From the NCBI RefSeq assembly GCF_014643595.1, contig NZ_BMJT01000012.1:1-64000 (forward strand): DNA of 64,000 nucleotides. Direction: 5' to 3'. The notes below the pieces were generated by a model, which searched no databases, had not been told where the DNA came from, and saw only the letters and a list, made by a program, of their open reading frames with translations. Each line of letters starts with the position of its first letter. Position 1 is the first letter of the stretch. Position numbers and translations under genes: made by a program. Below are positions 54,191 through 62,820 of the stretch, in pieces. This DNA comes from Lysinibacillus alkalisoli. GTDB lineage: Bacteria > Bacillota > Bacilli > Bacillales_A > Planococcaceae.

Positions 54191-55726
54191 TTAGAATACA
54201 CGTTCGGCATGTTTTGCCAATTTCTCTAAAGAGGATTTATCCACATCAGCATGTAATGAATTACCATGAGAATCCATTGTAACAACTGCTGTAAAGTCTT
54301 CAACACCTAAATGCCACATAGCTTCTGGAATACCAAATTCCATTAAGTCCACACCATCAACAGATTTAATACAATCTGCATAGTATTGAGCAGCGCCGCC
54401 AATAGCATTTAAATATACACCACCGTGTTCTTCAAGTGCTTTAAGTGTTTTAGGCCCCATACCACCTTTACCAATAACAGCGCGGATGCCATAACGCTTC
54501 ATAATGTCACCTTGATATGGCTCTTCGCGGATTGAAGTTGTAGGCCCAGCTGCTTTAACAACCCAATTGTCGTTTTCGTCTTTCGCCATAACAGGACCAC
54601 AATGGTAAATAATTTGTCCGTTTAAGTCAACAGGTGCTTCCACACCTTCACCCATTAAGTGGTGGTGAATAGCGTCACGGCCTGTATACATGCGACCTGT
54701 AATAGACACAACATCACCAACATTAAGCGCACGAATTTGCTCTTCTGTAATAGGGGCTGTTAATTTTACTACTTCTTTTTTTGGTGTATCTTCTTGTGCG
54801 TCATCTTTAAATGTGATTTTTTCGCCATCTTGATAATGCCAATTTATAATCTCACCTGTTTCAGGGTTAAGATCAATAGCCATACGGCGATAAGCCCAAC
54901 AGTTATATGCTACTGATACGTAAAATGAAGCGGGAATGCGGTGCATCACACCAATTTTACAGCCTAATAATGTTGCCTCACCACCAAAGCCCATGGTGCC
55001 AATGCCAAATGTATTAGATGTTTTAACGATATAGTCTTCTAATTTTGCTAGGTCAATATTAGGGTTTACATCATCAACACTGCGGAATAATTGTTCTTTT
55101 GCAAGATCGTAACCTGAAGAACGGTCGCCACCAATGCCGACACCGATGAAGCCAGCAGAACAACCTTGTCCTTGTGCTTGATAAACAGAATGTAAAATAC
55201 ATTTACGAATGCCATCTAAGTCACGGCCAGCACGGCCAAGACCTTCTAGTTCACAAGGTAAGCTGTATTGAATATTTTTATTTTCACAGCCGCCGCCTTT
55301 TAAAATAAGTTTCATTTCAATATAATCTTTTTCCCACTGTTCAAACTTTACAACAGGTACACCTTCACCTAAGTTATCTCCGCTGTTTTCACCTGTTAAT
55401 GAGTCCACAGAGTTAGGGCGTAATTTTGCATCTTTTGTCGCTTGAGTAATGGCTTTTTTAATAATGTCTTTAATTTCAAGTTGATTTACGCCAATAGGAG
55501 TTTTGATTTTAAAAGTAGGAAGACCTGTGTCTTGACAAATCGGAGAAACGTTATCTTCTGCCATAACGATATTATTAGTAATCGTGTCTAAACTCATAGC
55601 TGCACGCGTACCAGCATTTTCCGCTTCTTTTGCGGCTTTAATCGCGCGTCGTACGTCTTTTGGCAAGTTAGTTGACGTTTCTGTAATTAAATCATAAATA
55701 CTTTTCTCCAATGTTGCTAAATTCAT
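54191..55726 (-). CDS. fumA: Class I fumarate hydratase ([4Fe-4S])
   Basis: 511 aa, alpha and beta parts fused as in FumA/FumB. Cluster-ligand Cys are in SPICQDTGLPTF, GGGCENKN and GCSAGFIGVG. The beta part has TGRDAIHHH and GPTTSIREE. It interconverts fumarate and malate, and the oxygen-labile cluster makes it iron-dependent. Its position next to pfeT is notable but probably chance. L(+)-tartrate dehydratase is an alternative activity. ATG 55726 lacks a very strong RBS (AGGGGGAAA). Confidence 0.9.
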   Translation of the reverse strand: MNLATLEKSIYDLITETSTNLPKDVRRAIKAAKEAENAGTRAAMSLDTITNNIVMAEDNVSPICQDTGLPTFKIKTPIGVNQLEIKDIIKKAITQATKDAKLRPNSVDSLTGENSGDNLGEGVPVVKFEQWEKDYIEMKLILKGGGCENKNIQYSLPCELEGLGRAGRDLDGIRKCILHSVYQAQGQGCSAGFIGVGIGGDRSSGYDLAKEQLFRSVDDVNPNIDLAKLEDYIVKTSNTFGIGTMGFGGEATLLGCKIGVMHRIPASFYVSVAYNCWAYRRMAIDLNPETGEIINWHYQDGEKITFKDDAQEDTPKKEVVKLTAPITEEQIRALNVGDVVSITGRMYTGRDAIHHHLMGEGVEAPVDLNGQIIYHCGPVMAKDENDNWVVKAAGPTTSIREEPYQGDIMKRYGIRAVIGKGGMGPKTLKALEEHGGVYLNAIGGAAQYYADCIKSVDGVDLMEFGIPEAMWHLGVEDFTAVVTMDSHGNSLHADVDKSSLEKLAKHAERVF

Positions 55727-55789
55727 GGTTATTTTTCCCCCTAAAATTAATTGTTACAACCACACTCATTATACTCTTTTCCCTACATT

Positions 55790-55840
55790 AAAAAAAGAGC
55801 GCTTACTTTTACGTTTGGTAAAAGTGAAACACTCTAAAAA
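55790..55840 (-). terminator. Terminator of the small SE1561-like gene
   Basis: On the minus strand GAGTGTTTCACTTTTAC, loop of 5, GTAAAAGTAAGCGCTC, then TTTTTTT. It lies between the 51-aa gene and the fumarase start. Confidence 0.8.
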
Positions 55841-55853
55841 ATAGCTACTCTAC

Positions 55854-56009
55854 TTATATTTCTTTCATTTTTTCTTCTAAATCATCAACCATCGAAATTA
55901 AACGGTCAATATCTGCTAATTCTGTCGTTTCAGGGTCTATTTCCTCTAATGCGTGTAAGAAATTCTCTAAGCGTTCTTTTAAGTAATCGACTTTATTTAA
56001 CTCTGACAT
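55854..56009 (-). CDS. SE1561-like small acidic protein, 51 aa
   Basis: It begins MSELNKVDYLKERLENFL and is entirely helical and acidic (EEIDPETTELADIDRL). The ATG at 56009 follows AAAGAGGTG on the minus strand; the longer open frame upstream has no RBS or composition support. The family occurs widely in bacilli and staphylococci and has no known function. A terminator follows. Confidence 0.75.
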   Translation of the reverse strand: MSELNKVDYLKERLENFLHALEEIDPETTELADIDRLISMVDDLEEKMKEI

Positions 56010-56281
56010 AAAATATCGCACCTCTTTCATAATCATCTTAATAGTAAAGCATTTTATTTTATTGCAAAATAAGCCTAAAGTATCAGATTTAAATTGGCAA
56101 GTAAAAGGCGCTGACAAACTATAGGTTTTTATTACTTGAAAAGAATATTTATTCAAATATATGATTAGCTTGAAACAGTGAATTTGGGTTAATTCGCTTA
56201 ATAAGGGGTTCACAGTGTAGAAAATAATGTGGTACTATGAGGTGTGTTTTGCATAAAACAGCATAGGATTGGAGGCATCTT

Positions 56282-57457
56282 ATGAAATTCTGGACGAATG
56301 AGGAGTCGCGACGCTTTTGGATTATTGTTGCCATTGTATCCATATCAGGCTTCTCCCAAGGTATGCTGCTACCTTTAATTTCTGTAATATTTGAACAAAA
56401 CGGTGTATCATCAACCATCAATGGTTTACATGCAACAGGGTTATATATTGGCGTATTGTTAATATCCCCGTTTTTAGAGCAACCGTTACGTAAGTTTGGT
56501 TACAAGCCAATTATTTTAATTGGTGGGGCTACTGTATTTATCTCGTTGATGTTATTTCCGTTATGGCAGAGTATTTGGTTTTGGTTTGCCTTACGCTTAA
56601 TTATTGGAGTAGGTGACCAAGCACTACATATTGCAACACAAACTTGGGTGACAAGTTCATCTGAACGTTCAAGTTTAGGTAAAAGCATGGCAATCTATGG
56701 TTTATCTTTTAGTATGGGGTTTGCTGTAGGACCTTTAATGGTTAGTTTATTAACTATTTCACAGGCATTGCCATTTATTTTATCATCAGTGCTATGTTTA
56801 CTAGCATGGTCATTCGTCTTTTTTGTGAAGAATGAAAGACCAGAACGTTTGAAAGGTAATCCTAGTGAAGAAGGATGGAAACGCTATAAAACGACTATTA
56901 TTGTGGCATGGGTGGCTTTTCTAGGCCCGTTCGTTTATGGTTTTTTAGAGTCGTCATTAAATGCATTATTCCCAGTGTATGCGCTACGCAATAATTTTAA
57001 TGGCAATTTAGTACCTATTATGTTGTCTTTATTCACATTAGGCGGCATTTTAACACAAATACCTTTAGGAATGTTAGGCGATAAAATTGGAAGACGAAAG
57101 ATTTTATTAGTAGGGTTTTTAGGCAGTAGTGTTATTTTCTTTATTGCCAGTTTAGTAGAGCATAGTGAATGGTCTGTGTTAGTTTGTTTCTTTTTAGCAG
57201 GCACTATGGTAAGTTCAGTATTTTCGCAAGGGATTTCCTATATGGCGGATTTAACGCCAAAACGACTATTACCAACAGGCAATTTATTATGTGGGATTGC
57301 CTTTAGTATCGGCAGCTTGATTGGACCAGTAGTTGGCGGCGTATTTATTGAGCATATACCACAAGTTAGTTTTCTCGTTTTTGTGGCAGTAGTGTTATTA
57401 CTAGTAGGCTGTGTTTTATTATTTTTTGGAAAGCCAGCTAAACAGCATATCGGATAA
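56282..57457 (+). CDS. MFS transporter, drug efflux-like
   Basis: 391 aa, twelve membrane segments. MFS motif A-type loop DKIGRRKILLVGF between segments 8 and 9, and ISVIFEQNGVSSTINGLHAT after segment 1. It resembles YfkF/YttB-type efflux proteins of bacilli. RBS TGGAGG. The substrate is unknown. A terminator follows. Confidence 0.88.
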   Translation: MKFWTNEESRRFWIIVAIVSISGFSQGMLLPLISVIFEQNGVSSTINGLHATGLYIGVLLISPFLEQPLRKFGYKPIILIGGATVFISLMLFPLWQSIWFWFALRLIIGVGDQALHIATQTWVTSSSERSSLGKSMAIYGLSFSMGFAVGPLMVSLLTISQALPFILSSVLCLLAWSFVFFVKNERPERLKGNPSEEGWKRYKTTIIVAWVAFLGPFVYGFLESSLNALFPVYALRNNFNGNLVPIMLSLFTLGGILTQIPLGMLGDKIGRRKILLVGFLGSSVIFFIASLVEHSEWSVLVCFFLAGTMVSSVFSQGISYMADLTPKRLLPTGNLLCGIAFSIGSLIGPVVGGVFIEHIPQVSFLVFVAVVLLLVGCVLLFFGKPAKQHIG

Positions 57458-57462
57458 AGGGG

Positions 57463-57491
57463 AAGGGATTTCATTATGAAATCCTTTTTTT
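57463..57491 (+). terminator. Terminator of the MFS gene
   Basis: AAGGGATTTCAT, loop T, ATGAAATCCTTT, then T-run. A second hairpin GAGCGG/CCGCTC (57503-57522) with A-rich left flank follows and could act on the minus strand. Confidence 0.8.
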
Positions 57492-57869
57492 GCATAAAAA
57501 AAGAGCGGGCTCATCTCCGCTCATTAAGCTAAGGCTGTCTAGCGATCCGCGCATAACGACAACCTTAGTTTGTGAAAATCAAAATGATAATCACATAGGT
57601 TTGGCACCTAGTTTGCAATTATACAGGTATTGATACAAGTTTGCAATATGTTTTATGACAAACTTTCATTAAGTGAATAGGATTGATGTAAAGTCTCAAG
57701 TAATCAAAAAACACCGCAAAGTTATGCTACATTTGCGGCGTCCTGTTATTATCTTTGTTTCAAAAGCAATTGCACAACACATTCCACCTGTGCTGAGTGT
57801 CGTACGTTGAAAAATACCGAGAAGTAGATTTGTTATCCCAAAATTTTAAAATAATTATGGAATCTTTTT

Positions 57870-58000
57870 GATCTTGCCAACAAGCTCGATATTGATGTAG
57901 AAGAGGCGTTTAGAAAGAAGAGTGAGATAAATATAGGAATTAAGATTAATACCCTTAAAATTTTAATGGTACTGCTAAAAAAGACTCTAAAAATAAAAAG
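57870..58000 (+). pseudogene. Relic of a MazG-like nucleotide pyrophosphohydrolase
   Basis: The bases encode DLANKLDIDVEEAFRKKSEINI, which fits the C-terminal part of MazG-like enzymes (dxLgiDieeAFxxKmexN). In a shifted frame, past a stop, YP.NFNGTAKKDSKN continues the family pattern KYPxxxxxGtxkK. The N-terminal catalytic helices are missing and at least one frameshift and one stop are present. Confidence 0.6.
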
Positions 58001-58036
58001 AGAAGTTAATATCTTGGTAATTATTATAAAGTTTAA

Positions 58037-58222
58037 GTAGAATCCGGTTTTCGTTTAGAAGGCCGGATAATTTACGAACATTTTCTTACCGTTGTAAATC
58101 CGCATTTTCCTGACGCTACCCCTACTTGTTCTGAATGGCTAGAACATATAAATAGAATCTCAATGAAAGGTGGTTACCAAAGGACGCTTTGGATGCTTTT
58201 TTTTAATAATGATATAATATAG
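58037..58222 (+). pseudogene. Relic coding fragment, unidentified
   Basis: An open frame between a stop at 58034 and TAG at 58220 reads SGFRLEGRIIYEHFL then VNPHFPDATPTCSEWLEHIN. The composition is protein-like and differs from noise, but there is no start codon or RBS near its beginning. It may be the C-terminal end of a lost protein. I do not recognise the family. Confidence 0.4.
58177..58206 (+). terminator. Hairpin with CCAAA/TTTGG core
   Basis: ACCAAAG, GACG, CTTTGG, then ATGC and T8. It ends the relic and precedes the NUDIX gene. It shares its core with hairpins at 58937 and 59559. Confidence 0.65.
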
Positions 58223-58262
58223 TTCAGCTTATAATTCATATTGCTATTTTAAGGAGGGGAAC

Positions 58263-58883
58263 ATGGAAAAAGAATTAAGTAAGGTTACATGCTTTATTAC
58301 TAGAAAAAATGGTGACAAACTAGAACTTCTTTTAATTCATCATCCTAGTGCGGGTATTCAAATACCAGCAGGTACAGTCGAAATTAATGAGGACTTTTAT
58401 GAAGCAGCTTATAGAGAAGCAACTGAAGAAACCGGTCTTAAAGATTTTATTTCATGCAAAATGATTGGAAGTAATGAACAAAACTTAGAAGGAAAATATA
58501 TCATTTTTAATAAAGCAAAAATATATTCGAAACCTGATACTTCTAGTTTTCAGTGGGCAGAAATCCGAAGAGGTATTACTGTATTTCATGAACGAAAACA
58601 TGGGGAATTCATACAAATATCATATAAAGAAGGAGATAAATATCCAGAACCAAATTATATATCCTATCAGATAACTGGATGGGTAGAGGAAAAAAATTTA
58701 TCTTCAAAAATAATAAGACAATTTTATCATCTTCAATCAAACAGCGAGCTTGATGAATGGGAAATTGAAACTGATAATCATATATTTAAATTATTTTGGT
58801 CTCCATTAGACAACTTACCACCGATTATTTCTCCTCAAAATGAGTGGCTTACATACTTTTTAAAAGAAATGAATTTAGTTTAA
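58263..58883 (+). CDS. NUDIX hydrolase
   Basis: 206 aa. Nudix box at about 38-60: G-x5-E-x7-REATEETG, all catalytic positions present (GTVEINEDFYEAAYREATEE). The C-terminal half (about 75-206) is longer than the core and unrecognised; it contains WVEEKN and FYHLQSNSELDEWEIE. Family members hydrolyse nucleoside diphosphate derivatives; the substrate here is unknown. RBS AAGGAGGGG. AT-rich and flanked by relics, so probably acquired. Confidence 0.85.
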   Translation: MEKELSKVTCFITRKNGDKLELLLIHHPSAGIQIPAGTVEINEDFYEAAYREATEETGLKDFISCKMIGSNEQNLEGKYIIFNKAKIYSKPDTSSFQWAEIRRGITVFHERKHGEFIQISYKEGDKYPEPNYISYQITGWVEEKNLSSKIIRQFYHLQSNSELDEWEIETDNHIFKLFWSPLDNLPPIISPQNEWLTYFLKEMNLV

Positions 58884-58936
58884 TTAAAAAACGAATTAAT
58901 TATCCAAAAATTTATAAAGTATACAAAATAAAATAA

Positions 58937-58961
58937 CGTTCCCAAATGATACTTTGGGGAC
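58937..58961 (+). repeat. Hairpin repeat, CCCAAA/TTTGGGG type
   Basis: CGTTCCCAAA, TGATAC, TTTGGGGAC: nine pairs with one wobble. A near copy lies at 59559-59580 after the next gene (CGTTCCCAAAT shared). It may be a terminator of the NUDIX gene. Confidence 0.65.
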
Positions 58962-59053
58962 TTTATAGGAAAAAATTCCAAACGGTGCTTTAAGAATATT
59001 TATTATATAGTCTGTTTAATTTAGAGAATACTTGATTGGAGTTGGTTGTCAAA

Positions 59054-59521
59054 GTGAAACTATTAGTACCAATGAATGAAGATGAATATAACACATACAT
59101 AAAAGATAAAACGCAGAGGTATGCTCTCACACTTGAAGAAAACACTTTTGAGGTAATAAACGAATCTGCTTTTCTAAGGGCAGAAAAGGCAATTAGCGGG
59201 TATTTGTCCAATGGATTTAACACAAAAAATCATGAATTCTATAATGTTATAGAAAATAGAAAAATCGTAGGATATGTATGGTTAAAAGTAGTTGAAGAAA
59301 ACAAAAGTGCTTTTTTGTATGAAATATATCTTAAAGAAGATTTTCGTTCAAAAGGAATTGGAAAAAAGGTTATGAACGAACTTGAATCCCTTTTATCAAA
59401 TCGAGAAATTGCCTTCTTTAAATTACATGTTTTCGGAAGCAATGAACATGCAATCAATTTATATAATAATTTAGGATTTCATGTTGCAGGTATCAACATG
59501 TATAAAGAATTAGTTAAATAA
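59054..59521 (+). CDS. GNAT-family N-acetyltransferase
   Basis: About 155 aa. Core motifs: IVGYVWLKVV (beta4), AFLYEIYLKEDFRSKGIGKK (motif A, acetyl-CoA loop) and AINLYNNLGFHV. I choose GTG 59054, 12 bases after GGAG; upstream TTG codons are possible. Substrate unknown. It sits between two near-identical hairpins. Confidence 0.8.
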   Translation: MKLLVPMNEDEYNTYIKDKTQRYALTLEENTFEVINESAFLRAEKAISGYLSNGFNTKNHEFYNVIENRKIVGYVWLKVVEENKSAFLYEIYLKEDFRSKGIGKKVMNELESLLSNREIAFFKLHVFGSNEHAINLYNNLGFHVAGINMYKELVK

Positions 59522-59558
59522 TATTTTGTATATAATATGAATTTCAATTTCAAAAAAC

Positions 59559-59580
59559 GTTCCCAAATAAAAGTTTGGAC
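59559..59580 (+). repeat. Hairpin repeat, second copy
   Basis: GTTCCCAAA, then AAAAG, TTTGGAC; it shares ACGTTCCCAAAT with the copy at 58937. Less perfect than the first. Confidence 0.5.
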
Positions 59581-59829
59581 ATACACCAAAAAACCATGAA
59601 TGTTGTGATATTAACGTTTCGTGGCTTTTCCTATGAATATTATTTATACAGTTTTTTATACAGGACGGTCAAACCATTGATGAAGCAGTGTTTTTACTTG
59701 TTCAGCGTGTGCTGTACCTTGAATAAAATAGTGTATATCCCTAACTATTATAAAAGCGTATCTGTTCGTGAGTCAGCTAAAAGTGAATTTGCACCAATAT
59801 GGGTCACGGAGCAATCGTGCAGGTGAAAC

Positions 59830-60037
59830 AGTAGACATGTACTTACAAGGCTTTCAACCTGATTTTATTTTATTCCTTGAGGATAGCAATTTTTATTTCC
59901 AAATATTCATTGTACCAAAAGGAATGAGCGGTGACAGGTTTGATATATTGGGGAATTTGTTTGATAAAAATAAATTTATGCAACTAATTTACGAGGATAA
60001 TTTCGATGCGGCCAATGAATTAAAAAATACAGCCTAA
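59830..60037 (+). pseudogene. Relic of a type III restriction/helicase C-terminal nuclease domain
   Basis: The frame encodes GFQPDFILFLEDSNFYFQIF followed by IVPKGMSGDRFD. This matches the C-terminal PD-(D/E)XK nuclease of type III Res-like DEAD/DEAH enzymes (PDFvlfl...yqvfIEPKG), but the catalytic Glu of IEPKG is Val. No helicase part is present upstream, and the beginning runs into non-family sequence. It is a truncated, inactivated remnant; the family call is from motif memory. Confidence 0.5.
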
Positions 60038-60392
60038 TATTAATAAAAGTCAAAAATTAATCAATTCTTCAAAAAAAGAATTGGAACCGAACGAGTTGAA
60101 AAAGAAAAGAATGTTAAATCTTTTATCTGATGGGAAAATCACTTCAGACGTCTATAATGATTACTCTGTAGAATACAGTTCAGAAAAAAATAGAATTATA
60201 GAAAAAATAAGTAAATATGAACTAAATAATAATGAAAAACTAATCAATATAAAATTAGAACATGTACAAACAGCTATAAGCCAGTTATTAAGCAGCAAAA
60301 AAATTGATTCAGAAATAATTAATCGTTTTATTGTTAAAATCGAAATTGATGCAGAAGGAAAACCGCAAATCCAATATAGATTTGCGGAATAG
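60024..60392 (+). pseudogene. C-terminal fragment of a large serine recombinase
   Basis: Open from 60024 to TAG with no start codon and RBS at its beginning. It encodes NELKKKRMLNLLSDGKITSD and later RFIVKIEIDAEGKPQIQYRF, the coiled-coil and final strand typical of the C-terminus of large serine recombinases (phage/ICE integrases). The catalytic and zinc-ribbon domains are absent. It overlaps the end of the nuclease relic, so two remnants were joined. Confidence 0.6.
60357..60387 (-). terminator. Terminator of rlmCD, overlapping a relic
   Basis: On the minus strand CCGCAAATC, loop of 7, GATTTGCGG, then TTTTCC. The same bases encode the end of the recombinase fragment on the plus strand. Confidence 0.65.
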
Positions 60393-60404
60393 CTCTGCAT
60401 CTTA

Positions 60405-61784
60405 TTATTTTAAAGTTAACAACGTAACACATTCCACCTGAGAAGTTTGTGGGAACATGTCTACTGGTTGAATGTAAGTAACCTCATATAACGTGCTCAA
60501 GTCTTGCAAATCTTTAGCTAACGTTGATGGATTACAAGATGTGTAAATTAAACGACTTGGTCGCAATTTTTTCACTGTTGTAATAAAGGATTGTGTTAAC
60601 CCTGTGCGTGGTGGGTCTACTGTAATAACATCAGGTGTGAAATCTTGTTTTTGCCAACGTGCCAGCACATCTTCTGCTTTACCTGTAACGTACTTAGCAT
60701 GTGTGAAGCCATGTTTTTTTGCATTTTCACGTGCATTTTGAACACTCTCAGGTACAATATCCATACCGCGTACTTCTTGTGCCTCGTTAGCTAGCCATAA
60801 ACCAATTGTGCCAACACCACAGTATGCATCTACAACGCTTTCTTTGCCAGTTAATGCAGCTGCCTTTTTAATTTCATTATATAAAATAACAGTTTGCGTA
60901 GGGTTCAATTGGAAGAATGCACGTGAAGCTAAGTCAAAGCCAAACTCGCCTAACGTTTCATGAATGGTTTCTTTTCCGTGAAGGAGATGAGTCTCTTCAC
61001 CAAAAATGATTCCTGTTTTCTCCCGGTTAATATTTTGTGTGATAGAGACAATACTTGGGTCAATACGTAACATACGTGTCATTAATTCCTCTAGATGAGG
61101 GATGTCTTTACGTGTTGTTACAAGTACGACTTGTGTTTCACCCGTTTTTACCCCTGTGCGCACTACAATTGTACGAATGATGCCATCTAATGTTTTGCCA
61201 TCATAAATCGGAATATTTAATTTCTGTAAAATTTTACGTGTAGCTACTGTAATTTTAGATGTTACAGGGTGTTGTACAAGACAATCATTAATATTTAATA
61301 ATTGATTAGTGCCTGCTGCAAATAAACCCGCATATACACGCTTTCCTTCTTTACGTACTTGGAACTGACTCTTATTGCGATAATGCCAAGGCTCATCCAT
61401 ACCTAAGGTAGCATGTATTTCCGTTTGTTCTAATAGTTGTGGTGCATAACGCTCTAGCGCCTGTATGACGATATCGCGTTTTTCAACAAGTTGGTGTTCA
61501 TAACGGATATGTTGCAATTGGCAACCGCCACATTCTTCATATACAGGACAAGGTGCTTGTTGACGATGTGGTGATTTTTCACGTATTTTCACGATTTTTG
61601 CCTCAGCAAAGCTACGAGATAATTTTGTTACTTGTGCTGTTACAACCTCTCCAGGGATTGCACCTTTCACAAATACAACATTGCGTTTAAAAAAACCAAC
61701 ACCTTCACCATTAATGCCTAAACGTTTAATCGTTAAGGGGAATTGTTGTCCTACCTTCATAATTGTTTCTGTCAAAACAGTCAC
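60405..61784 (-). CDS. rlmCD: 23S rRNA (uracil-C5) methyltransferase
   Basis: 459 aa. TRAM domain at the N-terminus (about 14-70), Fe-S cluster Cys in CPVYEECGGCQLQH plus a distal Cys, SAM motif VVDAYCGVGTIGLWL, PPRTGL, and the catalytic Cys in YTSCNPSTLAKD. In B. subtilis the single enzyme RlmCD (YefA) methylates U747 and U1939. The ATG at 61784 has a weak RBS (AAAAAAGGACGTG). Confidence 0.92.
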   Translation of the reverse strand: MTVLTETIMKVGQQFPLTIKRLGINGEGVGFFKRNVVFVKGAIPGEVVTAQVTKLSRSFAEAKIVKIREKSPHRQQAPCPVYEECGGCQLQHIRYEHQLVEKRDIVIQALERYAPQLLEQTEIHATLGMDEPWHYRNKSQFQVRKEGKRVYAGLFAAGTNQLLNINDCLVQHPVTSKITVATRKILQKLNIPIYDGKTLDGIIRTIVVRTGVKTGETQVVLVTTRKDIPHLEELMTRMLRIDPSIVSITQNINREKTGIIFGEETHLLHGKETIHETLGEFGFDLASRAFFQLNPTQTVILYNEIKKAAALTGKESVVDAYCGVGTIGLWLANEAQEVRGMDIVPESVQNARENAKKHGFTHAKYVTGKAEDVLARWQKQDFTPDVITVDPPRTGLTQSFITTVKKLRPSRLIYTSCNPSTLAKDLQDLSTLYEVTYIQPVDMFPQTSQVECVTLLTLK

Positions 61785-61824
61785 GTCCTTTTTTCGTCAT
61801 TCCATCATTATAACGAACAAAACA

Positions 61825-62724
61825 CTATGCGTAAATGTTTTCTAAAGCCTGTTGTGCAGTAGGGTATTTAAACTCAAATCCATGTTTTTCAAGTTGTTGA
61901 GGCACTACGTGTTGTCCTTCTAAGACAAGTTTACTTTGCTCACCTAATGCGATTTGTAAAACAAAAGAAGGTACTGCGAGCCAATTAGGCTTATGCAATA
62001 CATCGCTTAACACTTGAACAAAATCAGCCATGCGTAGTGGATGAGGGGCAGTGACATTAAACGGGCCTATGAGTTCAGGCGTTGTCATAGCGAAGTATAA
62101 AGCACGCGCTACATCATCAACATGTACCCATGACAACCACTGTTTACCACTACCAACAGGCCCACCGACATAATAGCGATAAGGGAGCGCCATAAGCGGT
62201 AGAGCACCGCCATCTTTTCCTAAAATGACACCAAAGCGCCCTGTCGCTACACGCACGTTTAACGCTTGTGCACGATTTGCCATACGCTCCCAATCACGCA
62301 CGGTTGAACCTAAAAAATCTTGTGAAAAAATTTTATCTTCTTCTGTATAAATCATATGTTGTGAAGCAGGATAAATTCCTACAGCACTCGCATTAACGAG
62401 CACTTTTGGCGGCTGTGATAATTGCGTCATCATATCAATTAATGTAGATGTAGCTTGCATGCGACTTGCATAAATCTCATGCTTCTTTTTTTCTGTCCAA
62501 CGTCCACTATTTAAAGAAACACCTGCTAAATTAACAAAGGCGTCCGCATAGCGTATTTCTGCAACGGGATCAGCTTCTTTTGAAAGCCATTGTACAAACT
62601 GCATGCCTTTTTCCATTCGAGATTTACCGCGTGTTAAAATCACAACTTCATGTCCGTCATTGTGCAATAAAGTGGTAAGCTTTTTACCAACAAAGCCTGA
62701 ACCACCAGCTACTACAATTTTCAT
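61825..62724 (-). CDS. yfhF: TIGR01777-family NAD(P)-binding epimerase-like protein
   Basis: 299 aa. Rossmann motif VVAGGSGFVGKKLTTLL, VNLAGVSLNSGRW, and a C-terminal domain with GFEFKYPTAQQAL. Equivalent to YfhF of B. subtilis, which also lies next to recX there. No reaction has been established. RBS AAAGGAGG on the minus strand; divergent from recX. Confidence 0.88.
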   Translation of the reverse strand: MKIVVAGGSGFVGKKLTTLLHNDGHEVVILTRGKSRMEKGMQFVQWLSKEADPVAEIRYADAFVNLAGVSLNSGRWTEKKKHEIYASRMQATSTLIDMMTQLSQPPKVLVNASAVGIYPASQHMIYTEEDKIFSQDFLGSTVRDWERMANRAQALNVRVATGRFGVILGKDGGALPLMALPYRYYVGGPVGSGKQWLSWVHVDDVARALYFAMTTPELIGPFNVTAPHPLRMADFVQVLSDVLHKPNWLAVPSFVLQIALGEQSKLVLEGQHVVPQQLEKHGFEFKYPTAQQALENIYA

Positions 62725-62820
62725 AATAGTGCCTCCTTTAGTATGATATTAGTATTACTATACCCCATGCATAAACCTTTAAAAAGCGTTATAATGAGGG
62801 GCAATAAAGGAGGGTGAGGT

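Noticed and set aside
54191-55726. Functional link between class I fumarase and PfeT as an iron operon
   Set aside because: They are separated by a strong terminator and the PerR/Fur promoter, so they are independent units despite both involving iron.
59575-59826. 83-codon frame upstream of the nuclease relic
   Set aside because: No start signal, mixed composition and no family pattern; it is probably noise or frame-shifted relic DNA.
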